From Favolaschia claudopus (Eukaryota > Basidiomycota > Agaricomycetes > Agaricales > Mycenaceae): DNA of 64,000 nucleotides. The stretch is taken from assembly GCA_037176885.1 (NCBI GenBank), contig JAWWNJ010000160.1, forward strand, positions 248,001-312,000, given 5' to 3'. Of the stretch, positions 41,662 to 52,826 are shown piece after piece. Within the stretch, counting starts at the first letter, position 1; the number at the start of each line of letters is the position of its first letter. The notes under the pieces were generated by a model, which was given only the letters and a program-made list of their open reading frames with translations, had not been told where the DNA came from and did no database searches. A program made the position numbers and the translations under genes.

Positions 41662-44600
41662 TTCCACATGTCAAGTGTTAGCCGTAGGTCGACGTTCCGG
41701 ATTAGGAAACGCCCAAACTGGAAACGGCCTATTCATGTTTTTGCCTTGTCCTGGACCGATATGCACCTTCTCTGTTCAACATCCTCATTAGAAATGCATT
41801 CTGTAATGTCTTGTGACCCAAAAATCTCGTTCCGGGATGCCCACTCATAGATTTGAGGCTTGCCCGCTGTGTGGCTGTGCACATTGACTAATGCGGTGGA
41901 CATTTGAATTGCTTTCCTCAGTCCGACTGCAGCAAGAGAAAGAAAATCTGAGGAGGCAAAGTTGCGGTTTAGAGATCAATCAAGTAGTCTGAAGACGATT
42001 TGGAAATAAATCTTTTATTCCTATTGCAGAGCAAGCCGCACAAACGAAGCGTGACCTAGCGGGGCCAGGAGGTACGTCGCATAGTGTGCTCGGAGGGACT
42101 CGTTTTGACCACGCGGCGCAAGCAGGTTTCAGCGAGACGAGAAGGCATGAGTGCATGGATATCCGCACCCTACAAGAGCAGCTGTAGCGACGCTGCGCTC
42201 GGTCTCCAGGCAGAACTCTCAAGAATATTGTCGTTGTGCCTCGTACAGAATCGGATTGGCCTACGCCGATTGCCCGTCAGGCAACTCAGACTGCCCGCGC
42301 TGTGCAGTCGAATGATGCGACCGTAATTCGCAGCTCGAAGGCGGAAGGCGTCGAAGGATTACGACGACCTCGTCGGAGGAATGCGTGAGAAGGGGCGCTT
42401 GGGGTGACGACGGAATTCAAGGTGCGTGGAACGAATCTGCATCCCGAGAAGAGTCTGCTAACTACAATCTGAAGCGAGGTGTTACGCCGCCGGGAGGTTG
42501 AAGACTACGCGAACAATCGACGGAAACGGCGCACGAGGTGGTCGATGGAACGCGAAGTCGTTGACAGCAAATTGTGAGGGGAGAAGCGTGTACGAAGACG
42601 CGTGAGCTTGCTGAGGTACGCTCCCGCATCCATATCTTCAAAGCTCAGCTGACGACAACTCGAAGTGAAGTCGTTGGGGTTGCGATACTCTGACTTGTAC
42701 ACCTTGTGACATGTGTAGCACTCCGTCAATCTATCTTAGCCCCCCAAACACGTAGATCCGGGACCACGGAGGCATGCAGCCAAGAGGCGCTTCCTCGCTC
42801 AATAACAACTTCAAAACCCGTCAACGTTCATTCGGATCTGAGGACTGCCAGATGGTCGCTGAGGGAGATGGAGGTGGAGAGTAGATGGAATGTGCAATCA
42901 AGCACCGTGTACATTGTTCTCTTCCTCGCTTTTCACGGCTTACAGGGCCTTGCCGCAGACGCGCCATCCACCCTTATCAGCCAACGCGTACTGAAGTTGC
43001 GCACGAAGCGGAGGAAAGTGAGCGTCGAAATAACGCGGTGGCGGAAGATGGTAGGAGAGTGGGCTTGAGGTATGTCTCCCGTGTCCGCATTTCACGCAAC
43101 GTTGGCAGACGACAACTAAGTCATAGGCTGCTATTCCACCACTTGGATCTGTACAGCTAGATGTATAGCACTAACTGTCATTTCATTTTTGCTTTTCGAA
43201 TGCATAGATTCAAACGGCAGAGGCATGCAGCCAGACACGAGGTCGGCGCTTCCCCGTCCCATGGCGACTCCACATGCCCGCAGTCTCTATTTGATTCAAC
43301 GAGAACAACAACTCAACCTATGTCAATACCATCCAACTCTTTCAACGTCCAGGCCCCCCACAATCTCAGCAGCGCTACATGGCAGCGGTGCGTCGTTGAT
43401 CGTGGAGATCCGTTTCTTCCACGGCCGTGTCCTACGGCGCTCAGACCAGGCTTGGAGCTTCTAACCCAATGAAGGGAGCTCCGAGTCAGCCCGTGCTGCC
43501 TGTGAGACTGTACGTGCCGCCAACGAAGAAACCTTTCCTCAGTCTCAGCAGTTTGGGAAGATCCCAAGGTGCGTCGTTGACTCTCGACTGGGAAGGTCGC
43601 AGCTATCCTCGGTCTACATCACGCCTCGACAGTCCAGCAAAACGCTAGACGTCGCGCCGATACATTTGCGCTCGCGATGGCCGTAGACTTGGTTCACAGC
43701 AATGGGCATCTTGGGACTCAACGAGTATTCTTCTTCGTCGCTATAGCTTATACATATCCTTCACCCCCCAGCGATAGCGAAGAAGAAAGAAAATTTTGAA
43801 TGCCAAATTCACAGCCCCTCATTCCGAGGTGAAGTGTTCCTTTTCCCATTTGCATAACCTTCGAACTGATAGCCACCAGCAGCCGCGAACGGCGCTCGGT
43901 GTTGCTGTCTGATGCGCCGGCACCAGTTTCTTCCCTATCCCCGGAATCAGGAAGCGGAGGGCAAGCCTCCGCCCATGAGCGTCGATTCCTGCCGACGTTC
44001 GTGGTGTGATTCAGGGAAGATTGGACGATAGCACGACGAGGACTAGCCCCCCAGCGCGCACTTGAGTCACCAGCAGCTGCGGGCAGCGCTTGGTGTCATG
44101 TACTAGCATGGATTCTTCGTCTGAAGCGAAGAGGCTAGACAGCGGAGGCTAGCCCCTCAGTGCAAGCGAAAATAAAGTGGGACAAGCCGTCAAATCGACC
44201 ACCACGAACGAGCGATATTGAAGTATGCTCTAACGTTCACAAAGCTTCTCAACGAGCACTTGTTTGGGAAAGCTCCGGGAACCCCGGAGAATGCTAGACC
44301 GGATTGCATTCGACTTGGAAATGGTCGTTCGGGAGGGGCGTGAGAGGCTTCCATGGAAGGAAGAAGGAGCGCGGCTCCAGCAGCGTGTCGTATTAACACG
44401 GACAACTCCAGAATGAATGTCGAGACCTCTTTTGAGCTGCTGGAACGCAGCGGCGAAATCTTCCAATGCCAACATCCCAACGTGAGCCACGGAGTTGTCG
44501 TAGTTGTCTCCGTCTACTTAGAGTATTTCGGGGAGGACTCCCGAACTAAGCAAGCAGAAATCCACCAGCAGCCGCGAACGGCGCTCGGTGGTTCCAATGA

Positions 44601-45097
44601 CCCATTCACACACCCTTTCCTCAGCTTGAGCACAGAGCCTGAGGAGACGTCGAGGGTAACTGGCTGCACAAGAATCTTGAAAGCGGAGAGAGAGAGGAGG
44701 ACCGAGGCAGCGCGTGCAAAGTCTACATTGGGATGCGACGCGGAATGATGAAGTCGAGGTTCAACGAGACGTCGAGCTTGAATGCGATTGATACGAACAT
44801 CTGAGGTATGCAGCCAGACAGCGAGACGTCGGCGCTTCCTCAGACATGAACAAGTTCGTAACGAGTATTCATTCCATATCGAGAAAGAACAGGAGTGGCG
44901 ACGCCGACGTCGCCAGGAAGAATGCTTACTATATTTTCGTCCATCCGGAAGTCTTTCCAACATCTCCTAAGCTCTTTTATGCCCCCCATCCCAGGAATCT
45001 TCAGGTGGAGCGGTCGGTGATTTGCACGAGAAGAATCTTGAAGACGGAGCGAGTTATCAAAGCCCCTGTTCGCGGACATCGACAGGCAGAGTCTATA
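41662..45097. other. degenerate repeat-rich tract without recognisable genes
   Basis: About 3.4 kb with only short ORFs. Related short motifs recur: GGCATGCAGCC (near 42771, 43222; GGTATGCAGCC near 44807), CCACCAGCAGCCGCG (43873, 44562; diverged at 44067), AAGAATCTTGAA (near 44670, 45031). This looks like an old array of diverged repeats or a decayed large element. I cannot assign it. Confidence 0.4.
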
Positions 45098-46267
45098 GTG
45101 TTGCCGCGGCTCGGCTCAGCTCGGCTGAGCCGATAGAGCCGAGCTATTTTAAGCCGAGCTGAGCCAGCCGTTACCAAGGTGGCTCCACGTGGCTCGGCTC
45201 AAGCTCAAGCCGGCTTGAGCCCAGCTCAGCCGCAGCTTACAACAATTTTCTAATTTCCGCGCTGCCCATTGCGCCAGAGCTTCAAATGACCTTCGGAGCA
45301 CTCTTGCACACCTCTGTTACGATTCGACTGGTTACCTCGCGTCTTGGGCCGTCTCAGTAGTGATTTTGTCATCGCTGGGAAAAAATTAAAAATAAATTTA
45401 ATTTGAATTTAATAATCATTTAACGAGCGGGAGCCTCGTTGCCCGCGGTGTTGTCCGGACAGTCAAATAGCTGACGAGTGTTCAGAAAATGTTAGGAAGA
45501 GTGTTTAGATGTTATTGCTATGTAATGGGGTGCATCTACGATGTCCAAAAATGCAGCTTTGAAAAAACCCCTCTGAGCCGTTGGCAAGGGCCTTCCGAGA
45601 TAAGAAATTTCCTTATATAGAAGGGGGGGAGGGCGGTCCCAAGGGCCTCGAGAAAAAACTTTCATATGATTTTTTGTAACTCGGTTCTGAGGGTTGTATG
45701 AAGCAGATATATGCTATGTACGTTGCTCTACAGCATTATTTTAGCAATTCAGTACTTCGGATCCAACTCTGGCCACCATTGTCACCGTCAGATGGGTTTG
45801 AGCGCCGCTCGGGCCTCTCGGCAGCCTCGGCTGTCAGTGTGTATGCTGTTGTTTGGTCCAGAAGATTGGTTGCTGACACTGAGAGATATCAATTTTGCAC
45901 AGTGCAGGTACGTGGAAATGTGCAAAATAAAGGTTCTTCGCTTCAAATGCTGATGTTGAGTCCGAAAATACATAAATTTGATACAGCTAACAAATTGGGC
46001 GGTGGGAAGATCACGTGAATTTACCATATAAGGCATATTACGGCAGCAGGAAGGGAGGGGGGGTCGCCCGAAGTCGCTGAAAAAAAAACTTCGACCCCCG
46101 GTACGGATTTCGCGGATCGGTATCCCCTTGGCCGTTGGCTAGCCGCGGCTCAGCCGCAAGCCGCTCGAGCCAGCCAATTATAAATAGCTCGGCTCGGCTT
46201 TTGCGGTGATGGCTCTGGAGCCATCAAAAACCGAGCCGAGCTAGCCGAAGCCGAGCCGCGGCAACAC
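45098..46267. mobile_element. 1.17 kb DNA element with GC-rich inverted ends (hAT-like?)
   Basis: GTGTTGCCGCGGCTCGGCT (45098-45116) mirrors AGCCGAGCCGCGGCAACAC (46249-46267) perfectly. Many GCTCGGC/GCCGAGC copies lie within 150 bp of each end, like subterminal transposase-binding repeats. The centre is AT-rich and non-coding. No clean target duplication is seen; the right side abuts a copia RT sequence with an inverted 14-bp copy at the junction. The superfamily is uncertain. Confidence 0.7.
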
Positions 46268-46294
46268 ACCTATGTCTACAACTTCCAGTAGACA

Positions 46295-47170
46295 TAGGTG
46301 TGAATACAGGTTTGCAGTCTGTCATGCCATAGCGAGAAAGAACTTTGTCAATATACTGACGCTGGTTCAGTGCAATGGTGCGCTTCTTACGGTTTCGAAC
46401 AATCTCGATCCCAAGGAGGTATTTGGCTGGACCTAAGTCTCGCATCTTAAAAGTAGATGAAAGCATTCTTTTGACTTTGGAAGAGAATTCTTTAGAAGTT
46501 GCAGCAACAAGAAGATCATCAACATAGACCACAACAAAACAAGTCTGTTTGCCTTCTTTATAAACATAAAGGCAGGTCTCTGAATTCAAGCGATGAAATC
46601 CGAGTTTTAGAATCTCTGTGTCAAAAGTCCTGTTCCAAGTTCTCCCAGCTTGTTTAACAATGAACGCTTGAGTCGCCAGCAGTGACCTTCTGGAATTTCA
46701 ACACCATCTGGAGGCATCATGTAGATTTCTTCCTCCAGTTTACCATTGAGGTAGGCTTGTGAAACATCCAGCTGATCCAGTTCTAAGTCATATTTGGCAG
46801 CAAGAGCACAAATGATGCGAACAGACTCAAGATTGGCAGTGGGCGCAAAAACTTCTTTGTAGTCAACACCTTCTTTCTGAGTATCTCCTCTGGCAACGAT
46901 TCGGACTTTGTAACGAGCAATTTTGCCTGTTTCATCCACTTTGACTTTGGGAACTACTTTGGATTTAATAGGCTTGACACCGTCTGGTATGGGAACAACA
47001 TCATAGACATCATTTGCTCGGAAACCAGCAAGTTCCTCTTCAAGTCCAGCTTTCCAATGTTCAGCATTAGGACCCTGCAATGCTTCTTGCCAACTAGAAG
47101 GGTCAAGAGGGTTCTGAGCTAAAAAGGCTTCTTCAATAGCATCATCTAGAGAAGCAAGCAAGACTGCCTC
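46295..47170 (-). pseudogene. pol: copia-A reverse transcriptase (broken)
   Basis: Minus-strand RT in two frames. About 47161-46607 carries QALQGPNAEHWKAGLEEELA, VPKVKVDETGKIARYKVRIV, DVSQAYLNGKLEEEIYMMPP and RLKRSLLNKLGELG. A frameshift near 46610-46620 follows, then 46589 onward carries LNSETCLYVYK, the catalytic VVVYVDDLLVAAT box, KMRDLGPAKYLLGIEI and SRYGMTDCKPVFTPMSTG, where the sequence ends at the hAT-like element. RNase H and the 3' LTR are missing. In the re-inverted order this follows the integrase across the DNA element at 47171-49110. Confidence 0.88.
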
Positions 47171-49110
47171 TTGATTTTGACATTTTGCCGCGGCTAAGTA
47201 CGTGATGTAACTGCCTAATTAGGAAGACTGTGCTGAGTCTATACTCAGGCTATCGCGCATTCCCATGCCTAGTTGAGGTACAGGTGAAAGCTAATGAAGC
47301 TTATCTTAATGCAAACGAAATTGTAGAGTATTCTGAGGCAACCCCCGTGCGAAAAAGAGGACATTGTGAGATGTTGTCTGTGGCTGTGTCATGCGGCCGC
47401 CTCAAAGTTGGGGTTATTACGCCTCAATTCTATGCACAAGCATGGTCCAGAAATTCAACAGAGTAATCTATGTACTACTGATGATTGAGGAAAAAATAAG
47501 AAAAAACATAAGATCTGCCCCAACAGTGTTCAGTTGCCGCGCCGCGTGAGGTCGAAATCACCCAATATAGAGCTGATCTGAACTACTACTACTACATAGT
47601 GACTAACTCTACCGATTTTGTATCTGTGCTTACCTAGAAATCGTCAAGGTTGAATTTTTTGAGCTGCATTGATGTGATCAACAAGGATTCTCACGGTTCA
47701 ACTTGTCAACGATGAGTACGATTTCGGAGCGTCAAGATGCAAAAGGGAAATTCTGGACAGTTAACATGGCATACTTGATCTACTCTCTAGTCTCGAGCAA
47801 AGGATCAAGATTAATTCGACGCAAATGATTCAGTTATGGCACAGAAATAGACAACTATATTTGGTCTGTCTGTCGAAGCTTTGTACTACTGATCATCTTC
47901 GTCGTCAGATCCATCTCCCAGCTCTAACCCTTTCTTGAATCCTACCATACTTATAGGCCCATGTCCCATGTCTGTGGACGGGCCGAAGAAATCAAGTTTT
48001 TCAAGTTGAAAAAAGAGCGAGAAAAGAGAGAAAAGAGGGAGAGATTCAACTTGATTTAGTCTCTCCCTTGCACGGCTTTCTGATTGGAATACAGTGGTAT
48101 TCATGACACTGCGAAGGGTTTTGCATCTTGAATCCCAAGACCGTTTAAGGAAAATCAGTGATTTCAAGACCCATGCCCTTTTCGAGCGATGTCCGCAAAC
48201 GGACATGGGATCTGGCCAATGAAATTCATGATTTCCCGCCGAAACCTCGGCTTGCCACAATAAGCACAAAATTGATAGCATCAAAGGGCTTTCCCGCGGT
48301 TTCGTTTCGCTTTCGTTTCCCTGCCTCTGCTGAAATCTGGTTTTTTTGTGCTGCACAAGGATGAAAGCATTAAAACATGGGACCAGCGGCACTTGATGTG
48401 GTACGGCAACGCCCCACAAAGTGGTGCTCCCGGCTTTGCCGATGACAGAATCGTCAACAAACGTAAGCACAAACAAACGAGCACCACTCAATCGAAACCC
48501 ATATATTGTTTCCAAAACGGCTGTATATGGACATGGGCGTCCACAGCCATCGCACATGAGCCCATATATGATGTCAATGCTCAAAAGTTCTTAAACTTAA
48601 CAGCAGAGCGTCATGGATCAGTACCTCCTGACCAAGATCAAAACTCGATCGATTGATCTTCCCCGCAGTAACGCGACAACATCCTAAGTATCCTTTGAGT
48701 ATCCTATCCTATCTGAAAAAAATCAATTATTCTCAATATTCTGAGCACGCTGGGCAATTGAACCTATGACGCAACTGCCTTTCGACCTCACTCGCTCGAA
48801 ATCCATTTGCGTCACTGTTGCGCACAATCCGAATTGGGACAGATTGATCGAATCTGTGACCACTGATGTCACAAGTCCCCCCATTCCACGGCCAGCAATT
48901 TTACCGTCATTTGAGGTAGCCAAAGACACTGTATAGGCTCACAGGACGCGCCACATACTACATATATGGGTAGTAGTATGCCCATGGCAAAGTGGCGCTT
49001 GGGTTTCCTGTAGCGGCATGCTCGGCATCTGTCAGCCTGATATACATCACATACTTGACCGCGGCACTTCGGACTTCTTCGGAACTCGGATGTCAAAATG
49101 TCAAAATCAA
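47171..49110. mobile_element. 1.94 kb DNA element with 4-bp duplication CCTC
   Basis: Outer inverted ends TTGATTTTGACATTTT (47171-47186 and 49095-49110) are followed by inner inverted GCCGCGG..AAGTAnGTGATGTA segments, offset by about 29 extra bases on the right. CCTC flanks both ends (47167-47170, 49111-49114). Removing it brings copia-A integrase and RT together. The longest ORF inside (47886-48584, minus) shows no transposase features. A ~60 bp stretch near 47950 recurs near 31455. The superfamily is not resolved. Confidence 0.75.
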
Positions 49111-49114
49111 CCTC

Positions 49115-51234
49115 GACCATCCCGCCTACCGTACTCTGGAGCATCAGGGACTTCAATGTCTGGTTCGACAGAAGCTTCATTTTCTTTCGCCTGTTTACGT
49201 GCTGCATTCTCTGCATCACGCTGAGCTTTTGACTGATGCTGTGGTCCTTCAGCTATTCTGTCGTACTCAGCAGTGGGATGTTGTGCCCTTGCATGTGGAC
49301 GTGTTGACCGCCTAGTAGGTTCCTGTCGTACGCCTGCGACCTTGCGCAATGGTGGAGCTCCCCTATTTGATGGATGGACAATAAACGGCGGATCAGCCTG
49401 ACTTAAATTATCCCCCACTGAACCTGGTATTGGGTGAGGTAGAGTGTCCGGCGGTTCATCATCATCGTCATTATCACCATAATATGGGGTAGACCTCTTC
49501 CGCAGTGTCTGAGCAAAATCCTCATATTCTTTCCTAGATGTAGCAGGTGCCTCAAGCTTTGGTTCTATAGGTGAATGAAGTTCCTGGTCATCGAACCGAA
49601 CATGCCTAGACGTGATGATTTCGCCATAAGAACCATCTTTGTTGATTACTAGCAAGTCATACGCTTTACTGTTTTCATGGTAGCCAACAAAGATGCACCG
49701 CTTTGCTTTATCACCAAATTTCTGCTTGTGACGCTTTTCTTTAGGAATCAGAGGATAAGCTCTACAGCCAAAGGGATGAAGGTGTCGTATGTTTATTGGA
49801 CGGTCAAAAAGTTTCTCATGAGGGATCTCAAATTCCTGTGCTGAAGTAGGTGTTCTATTCACAGTATAACCAGCTGCTCGCATTGCTAAGACCCAAAATT
49901 TACGAGGAAGGCGTGAGGCAAACAACATAGTTGTAGCTCTGGAAACAAGTGTTTGATTCATTCGCTCTGCTACTCCGTTTTGCTCTGGAGTGTAAGGTGC
50001 TGTTGTTCATGGATGATGCCTAGACATTTGAATTCTGTTTCCATTTGATGAGACGTGAATTCACCACCCCCATCTGTGCGAAAGAATCGAGTCCAGCCCT
50101 CACAGAATTCCCAATTAGCAATTTGAGCACGAAAATGAGCCTCAGTAGATTTTCGCCATTCTTTGAGTTTCGAATAGACTTGGGATTTCTTTTGGGCAAA
50201 TAGAATCCACACCTCAGAGGAATGATGATCTATAAGAACCACCCAGTAGCGTATTCCACCTGGGCCTTCAGGTGTTACTGGACCACCAACATCAGATGAT
50301 ACAAAAAGGACCACGAGCTTTGGTTTGATTTTTGGAAAATGGTAATTTCTTCATTTTCCCAAGAACACAGGGTTCACAGAATTTGGAGATTCCTGTCAAG
50401 GACGTAATTTCACCAAGTCGGCCTTTAGCAACAGATTTCTGTAATAGTTGGAAATTTGTATGACCAGATATTCAATGAAGATGATTGATATCCATAGCAA
50501 ATAGTGCATGTGGATCTTCACTCAAAGGAGTATAGACAATGTGGTACAGTCCCTTCCGATGCTTGGCTTCAATCATTCTTTGCCCTTTTGGGTTTCGAAC
50601 AATGCAGCTATCTGCTTCGAACATGCTATTGTATCCCTTTTTAGCGATTTGTTGCACTGAGACAAGTGTGATACCAAAGGTTGGGACATGTAATGCACGT
50701 AAAGAGACATCAGACATCCCTCGCTTTGTTTTCGAAGATAGACGGATGGTTCCAGTTCCAACTGCATCACAATATGTGTCATTTCCGAGCCGCACCCTTT
50801 TCGGTGGATTGAGTACTTTGTAAGAACCTGTCTCAAACCATGCCTCATTTGGTGTCATGGTAGTAGAAGCGCCAGAGTCAATTAGCACAACTTTGGATGA
50901 AGGGTTTGCATCACTCAAAAGATAAGCAGACATAGCAGCATAAGATTTCTGGGAAACAACAGGTATAGCTAAATGTCCATGTTCAGAGTCATCGGAATCA
51001 GATTCGTAATCTGTAGTAGCAGAGGCATTTGCCTTGTCACGGCACTTTCTAGGTCTCGCTTCTGCTTGTCATTCTTCTTTGAGTCCTTTGATCCCTGCAC
51101 TAGATTCTTCAACTGATAGCAGTTATCGGAGGTATGAGATTTGTTCTGTCCATGTATAAGGCAATGTTTATCACCCTTGGCAGATGGCTTTCCTTTGCCA
51201 GGGTTTGTGGATTTAGCAGCCAGAGCAGTGTCGT
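49115..51234 (-). pseudogene. pol: copia-A Gag C-terminus, protease and integrase (broken)
   Basis: Read leftward from 51234: Gag tail TALAAKSTNPGKGKPSAKGD with a Cys-His knuckle (CLIHGQNKSHTSDNC), then a frameshift near 51050. Protease (VVLIDSGASTTMTPNEAWFE) sits at 50933-50472. A stop in the integrase zinc region follows (MDINHLH-stop-ISGHTNF, about 50490), then FCEPCVLGKMKKLPF. The integrase core has D in SDVGGPVT, D in FRTDGGGEFT, and a frameshift near 50000 before EQNGVAERMNQTLV. The integrase tail (HLHPFGCRAYPLIPKEKRH, SRHVRFDDQEL) ends at the CCTC duplication. This is the displaced continuation of 34110-34793. Confidence 0.88.
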
Positions 51235-51567
51235 TGTCAGGGGAACTCCTTCTTTTGGCACTACACAGCCACCTATGACGCAGGCCTCCTGCAGATTTCC
51301 CACTTTCCTGTCAAATCCCCAAAGCCCTATGTCATCGTGGAGTAAGGCATGTGACTTGGCCCGGGATCATTGCCGACTGCTCCGAGCTTGTGGGAACTAG
51401 TTACTATATGTTTACTGCACCTAGCGTGGGAATCCTCAGCCTTTCTTCTCTTTGGATTCTCCCTCGCTAGGTGCGCTGTGATGTATTCTTAATAGCTTCT
51501 TAATTAACTTTGGATTCTCCCTCGCTAGACCCTCGAGACATCTCGGGTCCTAAAGGTTGCCCTTACA
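51235..51567 (+). repeat. 5' LTR of chromovirus C
   Basis: 333 bp, TGTCAGGGGAA..CCCTTACA. It contains a duplicated TTTGGATTCTCCCTCGCTAG block ~60 bp apart. Confidence 0.95.
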
Positions 51568-51710
51568 GCAGAAGAAAGGCTCCAAGGGATTAACTGGTCA
51601 AGATTGCGCGCTTTGGTGATTTTTCAGACGCTTCGTCGGACTCCTCCTCTGCTGTCTCGGACGCGCAAACCGCGAATCTTGCCCCCTCCTCCCCCTCTCT
51701 AGAACCCACC

Positions 51711-52826
51711 ATGACCGACTCTGCCGCCGCTGCTGCAGCCGCCGCCGAGCGGATGGATAGGCTCGAGAGGACTGTTGACCGTCTGGTCGAGCTTTTTCAA
51801 ACCGCTGCCAATCCTCCCACTACTACTGCTCCGACCCCTGCCGCTCCTCCAGAGCCTCCGGCCGAGAGTCCAGGACTCTTTGCCAACCTCACCCCGGCAG
51901 CAAAAACGGTCCTTCGACCGAACCCCCCCTTCGTCTTTGACGGCGACCGCTCGGCTGGCCGGGCCTTCCTTCACTCAGCTCGGACTTACATCCGACTGGT
52001 CCCAGAGGCGTTTGTCGAAGGCGGCGAGATGTCTGAGGAAAAGGCAGTGCGTTTCACCATGTCCTTTATGTCCAAAGACTCTGCGCAAAAATGGGCTGAG
52101 CGCATGTCCATCAAAACCCCTTTCCCCTTCCTCACCTGGGACGCCTTCACCAAGGAGTTCTGCTCACGCTTTGTCGAGGAGAACGAGCAGGACCACGCCC
52201 TACACAAACTCGAGTCTAGGGCATACTATATGGGCTCCCGGGATGTCTTCAAGTACACTGATGACTTTGAAGACCTCTTCGACCTTGCTGGGTTTGCTGA
52301 CGCGTTGGTCAAGGTCACCAAGTTCCGCTCTGGCCTTGACCCTGCCATCACCTCGTCCAGCGACCCCCCAGACCTCCGCGACTACATGGCTTGGCGGACC
52401 CGAGCGTACCGCCAGTACGAATCGCACGTGCGGGCTCGTGCTGCTGGGCTTCTCCCGAAAGCCCCCTCAGCTCCGCCAGCCGCTCGCTCACGTCCAGCAG
52501 GTGACTTCCCTGTTGTCCCTGCGCCTCCTCCTCGGGCCATGCCAGCTCCTGCTCCTCCGCAGGTAGTCCCCATGGACGTTGATCGCATGTGCTCTGGGAG
52601 AGGACCTCCCCGTGGCTGCTACCGATGCGGCGGTCCACACCTGGCCCGGGATTGCCCCACCCCGGCTGACGTCCGAGCCGCTGATGTCCTTGACGAGGTC
52701 ATTCGTCAGCTTGGGTCCGAGCTCCTCTCCGAACTTGTGGCTCGGGTTGCCACCACCGACTCGCTCCCTGAGCCGGAGTCTGTAGCCGCCGAGGAAGAGC
52801 AGGGTTTTCTCCCACGCGACGAGTGA
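51711..52826 (+). CDS. gag: chromovirus C Gag
   Basis: 371 codons from ATG 51711, same protein as copy B Gag: Ala-rich coiled-coil N-terminus, capsid-like centre ([20 protein letters not shown]), Pro-rich linker and a single CX2CX3HX4C knuckle ([13 protein letters not shown], about residues 303-315). The leader between LTR and ATG is 143 bp and has no TGG-type tRNA primer site. The stop TGA at 52824-52826 overlaps the Pol frame, which begins one base earlier (GTG at 52823), so Pol lies in the -1 frame. No damage is visible. Confidence 0.93.
   Translation: MTDSAAAAAAAAERMDRLERTVDRLVELFQTAANPPTTTAPTPAAPPEPPAESPGLFANLTPAAKTVLRPNPPFVFDGDRSAGRAFLHSARTYIRLVPEAFVEGGEMSEEKAVRFTMSFMSKDSAQKWAERMSIKTPFPFLTWDAFTKEFCSRFVEENEQDHALHKLESRAYYMGSRDVFKYTDDFEDLFDLAGFADALVKVTKFRSGLDPAITSSSDPPDLRDYMAWRTRAYRQYESHVRARAAGLLPKAPSAPPAARSRPAGDFPVVPAPPPRAMPAPAPPQVVPMDVDRMCSGRGPPRGCYRCGGPHLARDCPTPADVRAADVLDEVIRQLGSELLSELVARVATTDSLPEPESVAAEEEQGFLPRDE

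Noticed and set aside
42084..44963. several 75-150 codon ORFs in the 42-45 kb tract as genes
   Set aside because: Overlapping in multiple frames and strands with low-complexity composition; no start context, intron or domain support.
47886..48584. 232-codon ORF as the transposase of the 1.94 kb DNA element
   Set aside because: No DDE-like spacing, zinc finger or other transposase feature. Composition is that of a chance ORF, and part of it is a repeat found also near 31.45 kb.
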